64,000 nt of DNA, from assembly GCF_017562075.2 (NCBI RefSeq), contig NC_054083.1, forward strand, positions 29,669,558 through 29,733,557, given 5' to 3'. Positions 46,612 to 57,969 of this stretch are shown piece after piece. Each line of letters opens with the position of its first letter. Within the stretch, counting starts at the first letter, position 1. Source of the DNA: Anopheles merus. Its lineage: Eukaryota; Arthropoda; Insecta; Diptera; Culicidae. A program made the position numbers and the translations under genes. The notes beneath the pieces are model-generated. The model did not search any database, was not told where the DNA came from, and saw only the letters and a program-made list of their open reading frames with translations.

Positions 46612-47600
46612 TATCCGGCGCTACAACCGCTTTGCGGTCTTGGCCTGCCTCTGGAGTGTCCGAAACCGCTCACAGTCTCGCGCCTTCGTCTGCCAGTCCG
46701 TTATCCCGGCCTTAATGGCGGACGCCTCCACGCCATCTTGCCACCTCAATTTGGGACTACCACGCCTCCTCTGTCCTTGTGGACGGCCTAAAAAGAATTT
46801 ACGGGCTGGGTCGTCCGTTTCCATGCGTACAACATGGCCAACCCACCGGAGCCTGGCGAGCTTGATACGTTGTACGACAGTGGTCGCCGTACATCTCGTA
46901 TAGCTCGTCATTATAGCGGCTCCTCCATTGTCCTTCCACACATAGGGGGCCAAGTATCCTTCTGAGCATCTTCCTCTCGAACGCGGCTAAGAGGATTTCG
47001 TCAGATTTGGGCATCGTCCATGTATCAGAAGCGTATGTGAGTACTGGTACTATATAGGTACAGCAATTATCCGCAGTACGCGATACTCGATATACGCGAA
47101 TTCGCAGTACGCGATTCTTCTAAATTTGACAGCTCCATGTGTTTTTTGCAAATATTTTAATTTTTTGAAAGATGTTATGCTCTTTTTGAATTTCTTTAAT
47201 GTTCTTAATGCATTTTTCATTAAATTTGTGCAAAAGATACCAATTGTATAACAAAAAACTTTAATGCAAAACTCTGTGTCGATATTTTTCAACCCTCGAA
47301 CCGGTAGTGTAAACTATTTTTCCATAGGAATTCGCTATACGCGAAAACTCGAGATACGCTATTGCGCTCGGTCCCGTACGATAGCGTATATCGGATAATG
47401 ACTGTACTATATAGTCCCAGCTTCGTCCGTCGCGACAGGTTCTTTGAGGTGAACTGCTTTTTCAGGCTGTAGAATGACCGGTTGGCAGCCAGCATCCTTG
47501 CGCGCAACTCAGCTTCCATGCTATTGTCGTTGCTGACCGTTGACCCAAGATAGGTTAATTCTGGGACGACTTCAAACGTGCGTTCACCTATCTGTGCGTT
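46612..47600 (-). mobile_element. Non-LTR retrotransposon 3' fragment with nested MITE
   Basis: On the minus strand it begins with QIGERTFEVVPELTYLGS and NSMEAELRARMLAANRSFYS. It continues past an inserted MITE with AFERKMLRRILGP and ends in the typical C terminus: KLARLRWVGHVVRMETDDP, PKLRWQDGVEA and CERFRTLQRQAK. Frames are broken. It is the same family as 9063-9760. Confidence 0.85.
47061..47404. mobile_element. 344-bp TA-target MITE, intact copy
   Basis: CAGCAATTATCCG and CGGATAATGACTG ends with TA on both sides (47059-47060 and 47405-47406). It is inserted in the LINE fragment; the LINE copy at 9065-9085 shows the uninterrupted site, GAGGTACTATATAGTCCC. Confidence 0.92.
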
Positions 47601-47888
47601 CACCTTAGAACGGTGTACATCGTAAAAACGAGTAAGAAATATCAAGACTTGTAAAATATTCTGATCCAGTAGGAATACATTGGTTCCAACACTAATAAAC
47701 AAATAAAACTCACTGAAATTTAAAAGAAAAATAAATCAGTGTTCATGTCTCCATCCTCGTTGCGTCCGTTGGTCCCATTTTCGCCTTCTTGTCTCTTTCA
47801 TTGCACACGTGTAACGGGCACTTTATCATCCGTAGCGCGTTTGACGTTTTGCATGTAAACAAACAAACACGCTGACAGCTGATTTCCC

Positions 47889-47889
<1 letters not shown>

Positions 47890-47969
<80 letters not shown>

Positions 47970-47973
47970 CGCG
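47890..47973. repeat. (GA)n microsatellite followed by a short CG run
   Basis: About 37 GA dinucleotides without interruption, then GCGCGCGCG. It lies about 560 bp upstream of the glycerol kinase start and could bind a GAGA-type factor (inference). Confidence 0.95.
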
Positions 47974-48535
47974 ATGCAGAGAGTGCTCTTGGGGACCGTC
48001 CACGAAAGAAGAAAATTTTGCTTACGATCGTGTAAGTTACGGGGTGGTGCAACATAGTACGATAAGAAAGATTACATCCCTCTCCCCTTAATTGCAGCGC
48101 CACTAATTATGGCATCGTTTTGATGTGCAGCGCGCAAGCGACGAACAATGTTTGCGCTGGAATTGCTGTGAAGTTTGACCGCCGACAAAGTGTGCGCTGG
48201 TGCGCTCGGGGCAAGCTCGCGCGTTGTTTACTTACTGATCCGCTCGCTCGGACCGCAGACAGACCCTTGCCGGAGGACGCAACTCGATAAGATAAGAGGT
48301 GGTCGATCGGTCTCGTCGAACGAACGGAGTCGCAGGCGGTCCAAGTCCCCATTGAACAAGCGCAGCGAAAGATTAGATACGCACACCTGCTGTACTCGGA
48401 TTAGGAGGGCGGTTAGGGCGCTATTCGGGAGTCCCACTAGCCAGTCACAGCAAGTGCCAGCCAGAGGACGGTTCTGGTGAACCAGCAGAAAGTGCCAGTG
48501 AACTTTGCACCCCCAACCATCAGCCGAAAGGAAGC
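47974..48535 (+). promoter_or_regulatory. Glycerol kinase 5' flank and 5' UTR
   Basis: Lies between the GA tract and the glycerol kinase ATG. There is no upstream coding exon. The last 250 bp are GC-rich and probably the 5' UTR. No TATA box is recognised. Confidence 0.45.
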
Positions 48536-50357
48536 ATGAGCACCACCGGCGGGATGAAGAAATTTGGCGACCTCGTTGGCTCGATCGATGAGGGCACCAG
48601 CTCGGCCCGGTTTCTGCTGTTCCGGGCGGAGACGGCCGAGGTGGTGTGCTTCCACCAGAAGGAGCTGCGCCTGATCTGCCCCCAGGAGGGTTGGGTCGAG
48701 CAGGATCCGCACGAAATCCTGAGTGTCGTGTACGAGTGCATCGAGCGCACGCTGGAAAAGCTGGTCGAGCTGGGCGGCAATCCGCAGACCGACATCGTGG
48801 CGATCGGTGTGACGAACCAGCGCGAGACGACGATCGTGTGGGACCGCACGACCGGCGAACCGCTGTACAATGCGATCGTTTGGCAGGACATGCGCACGTC
48901 CTCGACGGTGGACCAGCTGCTCGAGACGGTACCGAACAAGACGAAGAACAAAAACTACCTCAAACCGCTGTGCGGGCTGCCGCTGTCGCCGTACTTCTCG
49001 GCCGTCAAGCTGCGCTGGCTGCTCGACAACGTGCCGAAGGTGAAGGCGGCGGTCCGCGGCGGCAGCTGCCTGTTCGGCACAGTCGACACGTGGCTGATCT
49101 GGAACCTGACCGGCGGTCCGGACGGGGGCGCCCACGTCACGGACGTGTCGAACGCGTCCCGCACCATGCTGATGAACATCGAGACACTGAAGTACGATAA
49201 GGCGCTGATGAAATTCTTCGACGTGCCGCTGGAAATACTGCCCACCATCCGGTCCAGCTCGGAGGTGTACGGGCTGATCAAGTTTCGGCCGCTGCAGCAC
49301 ATCCCGCTGGCCGGCTGCCTGGGTGACCAGCAGTCGGCACTGGTCGGGCAGGAGTGTTTGACGCGCGGACGGGCCAAAGCAACGTACGGGACGGGATGCT
49401 TTTTGCTGTACAACACCGGGACGGCGGTGATCGACTCGTACCACGGGCTGATCTCGACCGTCGCCTACCAGATGGGACCGGACGCACTGCCCGTGTACGC
49501 GCTGGAGGGTTCGGTCGCGGTGGCCGGTGCCGCCCTCGGCTGGTTGCGCGACAATCTGAACCTGATCGGGGGCGCCTCCGAGTCGGAATCGGCCGCACTG
49601 GAGGTGGAGAACAATGGGGACGTGTACTTTGTGCCGGCGTTCAGTGGGCTGTACGCACCGTACTGGGATCCGGAGGCGCGCGGTGTCATCTGCGGCATCA
49701 CGGAGGACACGCAGCGGGGGCACATCGTGCGGGCGGCACTGGAGGCGGTCTGCTTTCAGGTGCGCGACATACTGGACGCGATGAACAATGACAGCGGCAC
49801 GCCGCTGCAGAAGCTCAAGGTGGACGGTGGCATGACGGCGAACGCGACCATGATGCAGTGGCAGGCGGACCTGATCGGGCTGGACGTGTTGAAGCCCAAG
49901 TTTGTCGAAACGACGGCACTGGTAAGGTTCACTACTATTGAACTTGATGTAATGAACTTAATGTAATGAAAATTGGACTCTGTATCACCCTTGTTGGACA
50001 AATCCAATAGGAATTTCATGCTGAGGCTATCCAAACAGAGAGTCCAATTTGCAGCATATGAAGTTCACTTCCGATGAGAAAGAGTCAAGGAAATGTCTCA
50101 CAACTATGAGAATCCCTGGGAAAACCCTGTATTAATGTTTCTTTGGTTGCTTTTTTTGTTCCCCTTTTTTCTCTCTTTGCCAGGGTGCTGCCATGGTAGC
50201 GGGACGTGCGGTTGGCAAGTGGGACATCGAGAACGTGAGCGTGGAAAGCGACAGTACCGTGTTTAAGCCACAAATCAGCGAAAACGAGCGGGACGTCCGG
50301 TACAAGCGGTGGAAGATGGCCATCGAACGGGCGGTCGGTTGGGACAAGTGTCTGTGA
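48536..50357 (+). CDS. Gk: Glycerol kinase
   Basis: Two exons, 48536-49921 and 50184-50357, give 519 residues, the usual length. It phosphorylates glycerol to glycerol-3-phosphate with ATP and links fat breakdown to glycolysis and lipid synthesis. It belongs to the FGGY family. The N-terminal nucleotide and substrate region is SIDEGTSSARFLLF. TNQRETTIVWDRTTGEPLYN and WQDMRT follow. The second-domain signatures are ATYGTGCFLL, GLYAPYWDPEARGV and DGGMTANATMMQWQADLIG. The last exon (GAAMVAGRAVGKW to WDKCL) completes the domain. The first ATG in frame after the UTR is used. There is no membrane segment. Exons are very GC-rich. AATAAA lies at 50535-50540. It converges on the BTBD10/KCTD20 gene. 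Confidence 0.97.
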
Positions 50358-50534
50358 ATTGGAGTAGCCACGCGTTTGCCGAGCGCAGCGGAGTGGAGAA
50401 TGGAATTTTTATTATTATTTCTTTACACTGGACGATAACTGGCAGATAAGGTTGAAACAGTAAGGGGGGAAGGTTGTAGTTATTGTGGTAGCGACACCTA
50501 ATTTTAATTAAGTAAAATCAAAGCGCATTACGAA

Positions 50535-50540
50535 AATAAA
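50535..50540 (+). terminator. Probable poly(A) signal of glycerol kinase
   Basis: AATAAA 178 bp after the stop codon on the coding strand. Confidence 0.6.
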
Positions 50541-51642
50541 CGCATAAAATTGGAAACAGTTCACGGTCATCATTAGCGAAAGGATAAAAGCTCGAAGAAG
50601 CACGACACCAAAATCGATATTTCAAGGCTTTATAATTTGTCTTATTTATTCTCGCTTGGTATAAAAAAGGTAAAATCTGTATATATGCGTTGAAAACGTA
50701 GGAATAATGGGGTCGTCGCACTGCTCACCATAACAGTGAGAACCTGGGATATCTCGCGCGTTTGGGGAAAACGGGGACAACGGGGACAACGGGGGGGTTG
50801 TGGTATTTTGGTAGTGAAATAAGCGCATACATATAAAAAAAGTTGTAACATAACACTAGTATCAAATGAATATCAAAAAAGTAGGTTAGTTTCATGAGTA
50901 ATAGAGGCGATCGTCGCTTCACAAATTAGGAGGAGTCACGACAGCTTTAGAAAACGCTACACGCGCGGGGGGCAGCTTGCGTTGTTAATCGGTAACGAAA
51001 TCATAACGGTTCACAAACAACGACGGCGTGCGATTAGCATTTGCGTGTTAATAATCAAATAATGGTTGGAGAATATCGTGTGAGCTTGGTTTACATAGAT
51101 ATAAATATATACAATAATACAATACTAAAGCGCCAATTGAAACAAAAGCGAACGCAATCGCCAAAACTTGTCTGATCACACAACATTGAGAGAGGAGAAT
51201 AGTTGTAAATGTAGAAATGAGCGCATAAAAATTATTATAATAAACATAGCGACGAAACTTCGAGGACGATTTGTCATTTCATTTTCACGAGCACCACGCG
51301 ATCGCGCAGGGGAGGGGGGGGGGTTGTAATAATAAGACAAAACACATAGGCGGAACACACACACACACACGCTGGCTCACAGACACACGTGGTTACGGTT
51401 CAGTGGAGAAAACAGAACGCGGGACGCACACGAACACACACACACACACGCACACCCTGGAATCCGATCAGTCAAAAGAAAATGGATTTCCTACAACGCA
51501 TGAGAGGATTCTGCTGCGCAAAAAAAGCTACTTTTTACGTACTTAAAGGTACGGGGGGGCGGCTCCGGGGGGAAGGTTGGTTTGTGTTTTGCGTGCGTGT
51601 CGTCAGGAAGAAGGGCAGAGACTGTGTTGTGATTCCTTCCCG
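50541..51642. other. Convergent intergenic and 3' UTR region
   Basis: Between glycerol kinase and the BTBD10/KCTD20 gene. Holds GGGGACAACGGGGACAACGG near 50772-50791, a G run at 51313-51323 and CA runs near 51357-51370 and 51435-51450. The latter are on the 3' side of the minus-strand gene and may be its 3' UTR. No gene is supported. Confidence 0.45.
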
Positions 51643-54095
51643 CTACTGTGGTTCCTCTGGGCCGAGCAGCCCGTTCTCGTCCCCGTTCGGCAGGCCACCG
51701 ATGGCACCTTCCTCGCCGTCGAGCAGGGCGTCGGGCCGCATGAACGGTTCCGCGTCTGGTTCGTGCGATATTTCAAAGTGCCGCTGAGGAAGCGGATTCC
51801 CAGCTGCGGAAGAAGTTAGCAGGGTGGAAAGGCGTTAGTGGCTCCGGCGTGCCATTTCGGTGCCCGTTTCATGTCTTACCCGAATCAAGCTCGAGCGCTG
51901 GATCGGCGGTCGCCTCCGCCAGGTTGGTGACCGATTTCGACTTGACGCACTGGAAGTCGACGTGGCGGCTCTTCGCCTCCTCCTTCTCCCAGGACATGTG
52001 GATGAACGGCCGCTGCAGGTAGTTGTAGATCACCTCCATCCGACCGCTCGGGCGCCGCTTGATCTTCTCCTTGTACGTCGGGTAGCCCTCGATGCCGAGC
52101 CGGATCTTCTTCAGCCCCCGGTCCTTCAGCACCTGCTTGGCGACGTCCCGGTTTTCGATGTACTTGAAGAACCGGTACATGGCCGTGTTGGCGACCGTTT
52201 GGCAGTCTTCCTCGCCCATCTGCGGCGGATACTCCGCGTCCCAGTCGATGATATCGTCTGGCGGGATATCGGAGGGAGTGTAAATATGCGAAACTTCACT
52301 GAATATCAAGGCACTTACCCTCGGATAGGACGACGATGTGACACTCCCGATGCCCCTGCCGGGCAGCGTCCACCATTAGCGGCAGGATGAGCTGCTCCAG
52401 GAACGCCTCGAACTGGATGCTCGCCCCCTCGTTGGACAGCTCGTGCAGCAGGCCGCGCAGGTTCTGGCACCGGATCGTGTTGGCGTTGAACGGGATGAGC
52501 AGATAGTCGCACGCCTCCCGCAGCTCCTGCACCGACACGGTCGGCGGGCAGCGCACCACCCCGGACAGGTAGTACTCGAGGATGGCCCGGAAGACGGTGC
52601 GCGAGATGCCTTCGGCCACCTCGTACTCGCCCCGCTCGTTCGGGTGGGTAAACTCGAACCCGGTGCTGAACATGCGGCCCAGCATCGTTTCGGGCTGGGC
52701 CGTCAGCATCGACACGTTCACCGAGAAGGTCGTATTGTCGACGACCAGTGTGATGCGCTCGTTTTCGGCCAGCTTTTTCCCAGCGGCCACCTTTGCACTG
52801 TCCGTTGTGTTCTGCTGCTGTTGCTGCTGTTGCTGCTGCTGCTGCATCAGTCTGTTGTTCCTGCAACGCACGAGACAGGAGGGCATTGTGTTAGAGGGGG
52901 CGCTGGTCTATTGCAATAGTTAAGTAATGCGAACGAAAATGCTGATTAATCAGACGAATCGTGTAGCTCTGTCTGGAAGAATTTCACTATTTATCAGCAG
53001 GCAAAATTACACAGCCTACTACTCACTTCATCGTTATGCACACTAGAAACCACGCTTTGATCATCCGAGACGCTTGCTGACTAAGGAAAGTAATCATGGG
53101 AGAGCAAATGTAACCGCCGCCGCGAGTAACCATGCTGCCCTGGGGTGGCAAATGGGGGGAGCGTGACGCGCGTGTGTCTGTGTGCAGAGTCTGTGCAGAC
53201 AAGGGCAGAGTTTGCACAGCGCAGCAAGAAAGGAAGAAGATTCAAAACCAGACCAAACCCTGACCTAGCACACAAAGAAACCCAGTCTCCCAGTAAACTA
53301 ATGCTGCTTGTTCTCCCGCGCGGCTGCTGCGATGCTGCTGGGCGCGCAGGGACGAACCGCCAGGCAAAGGGGAACCCGATCGTGCCCGCCAAAGGTGGGG
53401 GGTCGGTTGAGGTAGTCGTCTGGACGGTCTGCGTCTGTGTCAACTCAAAGGACTGCCACATAGCCACAAGCCCTTATATCTTCGGTGCTCTTTTCGCGCA
53501 ATGCTGCTGCTGCTGCACACCAATCGCGACGCATCCCACACTATGCAACGCGATGCTCGGTGGTGTTCATCTATAGACTACACACACACATGCACATCAA
53601 AGGTTGCTTTGTCCTTTGTAATGCATTTTTTTTTGTCGTTGCTGGTTGCTCCACTTATTTCAGATGTTCCTTCTCAACCCAGCCCGGCGCAGACTCGTCC
53701 GTCTCGCTCAGTTTCGGTCGACAAGATTGGGCGCCTGTTACGTTCTACCCTCCCACCCCACATCCTTCTCCCGTCCCACCCTTTTCCCTCGACCGAGAAG
53801 ATCTCCCAGACGCCCGCGTTGTCCTAGGACATGGCCGCCCGTTCACTTACCTGGCCCGGTTCTTCATCATTTTCCTACGGCGATCGTCCGTCTCGGTGGT
53901 GTCCTCCGTGTTGCTGCTGCTGTGCGAGCTGTCGTAGCTGTCGTTTTTGCTGATTGCACCATTGCCAGCGCTGGCACCGCCACCGCCACCACCACCACCG
54001 CTGGATGCACCGCTGCTCGCGCTGCTCGATCCGGCCGTCCCACTGTCGCGCTGCTGTGCGGCCGTGCCCTGTTTGCGTTGCAGCTGCAGCTCCAT
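51643..54095 (-). CDS. BTBD10: BTBD10/KCTD20-family BTB protein
   Basis: Four exons, 54095-53851, 52860-52319, 52257-51880 and 51803-51643, keep frame and give 441 residues (human BTBD10 475, KCTD20 419). The N terminus is low-complexity: a run of about 10 Gly, a Ser-rich SYDSSHSSSNTEDTTETD stretch, and a polyglutamine run coded mostly by CAG (near 52803-52850). The BTB domain follows (ITLVVDNTTFSVNVSMLTAQ, TMLGRMFSTGFEF, YEVAEGISRTVFRAILEYY). The conserved C-terminal half has DDIIDWDAEYPPQMGEED, FFKYIENRDVAKQVL, KKIRLGIEGYPTYKEK and SWEKEEAKSRHVDFQCVKSK. In mammals BTBD10 promotes Akt signalling by opposing PP2A. I chose the first in-frame ATG (MELQLQRKQG); the frame stays open further upstream, so a longer start or an earlier exon is possible. 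Confidence 0.92.
52803..52850 (-). repeat. CAG (polyglutamine) repeat in coding exon
   Basis: On the minus strand a run of CAG with a few CAA codons encodes about 14 Gln directly after the second-exon acceptor, just before the BTB domain. Confidence 0.9.
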
Positions 54096-57000
54096 CGCGA
54101 AACGCTTCAACAATTCACACGCCCGTCCAATGTATCGATGACAAAGCGAATGTAGCCTATCCACGACGGCGTTGGTGGTGGGGGGGAACGGCCGAACGTG
54201 TGTCTTACTGGTGGTGGATCGGGTGGTTACCCGCCTGCGTTCCCACCAAACCCAATCCTTGCACAGGCCAGTAAGGCCACCGAATGGGAAAGGAGGGAGG
54301 GCTTCGGAATGTTACGGCCTGTACAGGTTTTTGGGGAGTTTTTTTTTCCGCCTGGCGGAGGTGGGTCTCCGTTCGGCTCGGCGTGCAGCTGGCAAGAAGT
54401 GTGGTTCACGAATTCTTTCTCACCTCCCTGCCACCATCACCAAGCACACAGCTACCGGAAGGGGAAGAGAGTTAGCTCGCAGCCTGACCCAGTGCGCTCT
54501 TCTGGGCCCTTTGCTCTGGGCAACACACTCAAGTGCACGGAGAAACAGGAGTGAGCGGGAGGAGCTGGCTCCAAAACTAAAACCTAATTACTTCGGTCTG
54601 CACGGGCAAGGTATTTTCCTATAAAACGAAAATTTTCTTCCTCCACCACCATCTAGGAGCGTTTTGCTTCTTTTGTTTGACGGAATGAGTATGTTTCTCA
54701 ACCCCTTCTTCTCCCCAGCGCCCGACGGCACAGGGTGGTGTTTGACGTTTCTGCGGGCTGCGAAAAACAAAACGGGCAGGGGTAACACCGAAATTGGATC
54801 AAACAATGGGCGATGAGTTTCAGTTTTTCTGTCCGCCTCAACGATCATACAAAATGTTTTACCACTTGCCGAAAAATAATGTGATGGATAAATCATTTCG
54901 TCCTCTTTTCACTAGATAATTCGCACACAAAATTCGCTCAACTTGGTGGTAACGATTATTTTGCTCTGTGGGATAAAATGAAAAGGGGCTCACTTGGCGC
55001 ACGCACCTATCACAAACGTCACCGTTTGACGTTAGTGACGTTTTGGGATCGCTCGCTCTCTCGCTCCTTCGCTCAGCCGTCTTCTCGCTTCTTCCCGAGT
55101 GAATGTTTCGATTGGCAAAAAAAAGAAAAACTCCGCCAGAGTGTGTAAACGGGGTATGAAAATTTCAGCCCGTGTACGCTGGAAAAACGGTGCAATCAAT
55201 GGTGTAAAATCGCCCATTACCATGCGAACGTGCGTGCATTCTTCGGCTGGCGTGGCTAGCGAGACGGCGTGAACGGCCAGGGAGACGAACCAGCCAGATC
55301 CGCCGATCCCCCCCTAGTGCCCGACCCATCAGGCGGAGGATGTGGTAGTAGCCTGTCCGGCCTGTGGCAAAAAGGGGGCACCGAAGGAAGAAAAAAATCC
55401 CCCGAAGAAGCACTGCGACACAGCAGGGAAAAGCAACATCACACGGGTGGCCAGGACCATCGTGGCAGGGGGCGCAGGAATCAGTGGTGTGGCGTTCGGG
55501 GTTGTTTTGAAACTGCAACAACAGCAATGCAAACGACATCAACAGCGTTATCCAACGCACCACCACGGCCGATACCAGCAGCAGGATGCAGCGAGGAGTA
55601 ATGTCATCGTGGAGCTGTAACGCGAAGAAAAACTCGGCAAAGCTTATCTTTTGCGCGCTGCACCGTGCTGCAGGGAGGGAAACACATTTCCATCGTCTGT
55701 GCAGCGTAGCTTGTCACTAGTTTGGCGTGGCAGACCGTGGCTCGAGGGTAAAAGCCTGTGCAAAAGCAGTAGTAATATTTGCAAACATACTCCCCCCCGG
55801 ATGTCTACAATACTTTTTTCAAAGATGAGTTTTTTCAGCTCCGGAGTCGGATAAATCGGGCGAGAAGCGCGCGCGGCCCTTCCATCCTGTGGAAAGGGTC
55901 AGCCCCTAACTATCTAGTATATGCTTCGGCAAAGAGTGCATCCGGAATATATATATAAAAAAAAACGACTGGACACTGTATGCGAGGTGGTAGAAGAACT
56001 GTTTCTGGTGCCAACCAAGAACATTCCTTGGAGAACAGTCATTATGGACATTAGCGAACCACCGAACTGAATGGTTTAGCTGCAAGAGGTGTGATGAAAA
56101 TCGTTCGCTAATTTAGAAGGTGTTTGTGCGAATTTGCGCGGTTTTTATGAGTTCCAACGGTTGGTGACATGGACAAACATTTATCCGGTGTGGTCGTTTA
56201 GTGCAAAATATTGTCACATTGCAACGCGGAACTACTTCATTGCCGTCCCAACGGTATCCCCGTGCTATGGATGGATCTATGGACTACAAATAGGATATAC
56301 ATGAAGCAATACGGTTTACTGCAATACACAGTATTCAAAAACGTCAGTCGATTATTCTGCATTGGTACGTATACAAACAAACATACCCAGGGATTTAAGT
56401 AAAATGGTCTGTTTTGGGGTTCAACATTAAGCTCCAATAGCGTCTCTACACCAGTAAGGGGGCTTTGCATTTGCTGTGACATTGTAATGCATCGCAGCTT
56501 CTTTTCACTCTAATTAATCGTAACTTTTGTATTTTTGTTTTAGCAATACTATTCAAGTAGCTTAAATGCCACTACAGTACAGTTTTAGCAGAAACAGTCT
56601 CGAATAAGTCTTAGTTTTGGCGCTGTCTCGTACGTTTTGCATCACGGAAACTTATCTCTGTGGTGCGCATGTTTCCCAACATTTATCACCGATGTTATTG
56701 TATTAATGTTTTGATATCGATCAATTTGAAGGAATTTCATTGGAATAATTGACTTTGGGCAGTGAACACTTTGCTGATCTACATTTTCGTGCAGAGAAAT
56801 TGTTTTTATGTTTGCATTTTCTATGCATCAATATGCTTGGAGTACAGTTGTGCCAAGCTATAAATATTATGGAAACTCGCTTAGTATCGTTTACAAACGT
56901 TCAACCAACTTCGTTGCCTTCTAATGCAGAACAAAAAAAGGGAGACTTTCAAGCTGAAGAGTCTGTTTGCAGAACATTGGACATTGATTTTTTTTTAAAT

Positions 57001-57100
57001 TTCGAATTTTGATCAAAATGTGGTTTAATTTTATTATCTTTCCAAAAAATACTAAAATGCCTCTTACGGTAGCATACAACAGTGTAAATTTCCCAACATA
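54096..57100. other. 5' flank of the BTBD10/KCTD20 gene and unassigned DNA
   Basis: Probably includes its 5' UTR and promoter (GACGTTAGTGACGTTTTGGG and a CGCTCGCTCTCTCGCTCC stretch near 55030-55060). No further gene is supported. A plus-strand frame near 55345-55620 contains a CPACGKKG motif but has no other conserved part. Confidence 0.4.
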
Positions 57101-57934
57101 AAGATTGATTTACCTGTGCAAAAAAAAAAATTCAAAACGTTATCAGTTGCAACTGGCCCGATCGGCCGGGCTTCTCGCTGAAAGCGCACAGTGAGCTGTC
57201 AAACGACTAAAAAAGACAAACGAAAACATTGTCCCACTTGGCACCTCAAGGGTTGAAGTTTTGCCCTACGAGTGGCTGGCAGCACTGGCGCACTTTCTTG
57301 ACAGTTGGCGCTTGGGATGAAAAAAGAAGCAAAAAAAAAAGGATGGAAAATTATAATGGCGGCTGTGTCTCGCCGTACCAAATTTTCGGATTAAAACGCG
57401 TTTAATTCGCACCGAAATAGAAATGGTAGGTCGGAGGCGGTGTGCAAGTGCGTTCGGTATCGGTTGGTGATGGATGCCGCGGTGCATCTCGTGCGTGTTG
57501 TGCGCTGTTTGGTGAAAACAATGGCGGCCCAGTCACAATTTGTTGTTTACTCTTTTACGATGGAGCCACACCACACACAGAGTGTGGTGTACAGAGTGGA
57601 GGCCAAATGATCGATGATTGTAATTGAGTCGGGGAAGGGTGTGCTGTGCTGTGGTGTGTGTATGTGTGTATGTAGTGTGCAATCGACGTTTTTCCTTTTG
57701 CCCCTTGCCCCGTGCACCTATGCGTGCTAGATGCACTGGCTGGATAAACGGTTTCGCGGGGGGAAGGCAAATTGTGAAATGCAGTTTGGGCGCATCCATT
57801 ATGTTGCGGAATGGGAAACGAAAAATTGCAAGCCAGTTTCGCGTTCCGTCCCTTCCTCTCCCTGCCGATATCCTTTCCCTCGCCGTCATCGTCATCAGCG
57901 CCTCCGTCAACATCCGCGCAGCCTGGCCTTCGCT

Positions 57935-57969
<35 letters not shown>

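Noticed and set aside
48437..49723. 428-codon minus-strand open frame
   Set aside because: Antisense shadow of glycerol kinase, with Arg/His/Gln-rich composition typical of such shadows.
55345..55620. Frame with a CPACGKKG motif suggesting a zinc finger
   Set aside because: One Cys pair only, no supporting pattern, non-ATG start, glutamine-rich tail from repeats.
57522..57609. ATGGCGGCC short frame after a promoter-like stretch
   Set aside because: Thirty codons ending in a stop with no splice donor that would extend it convincingly.
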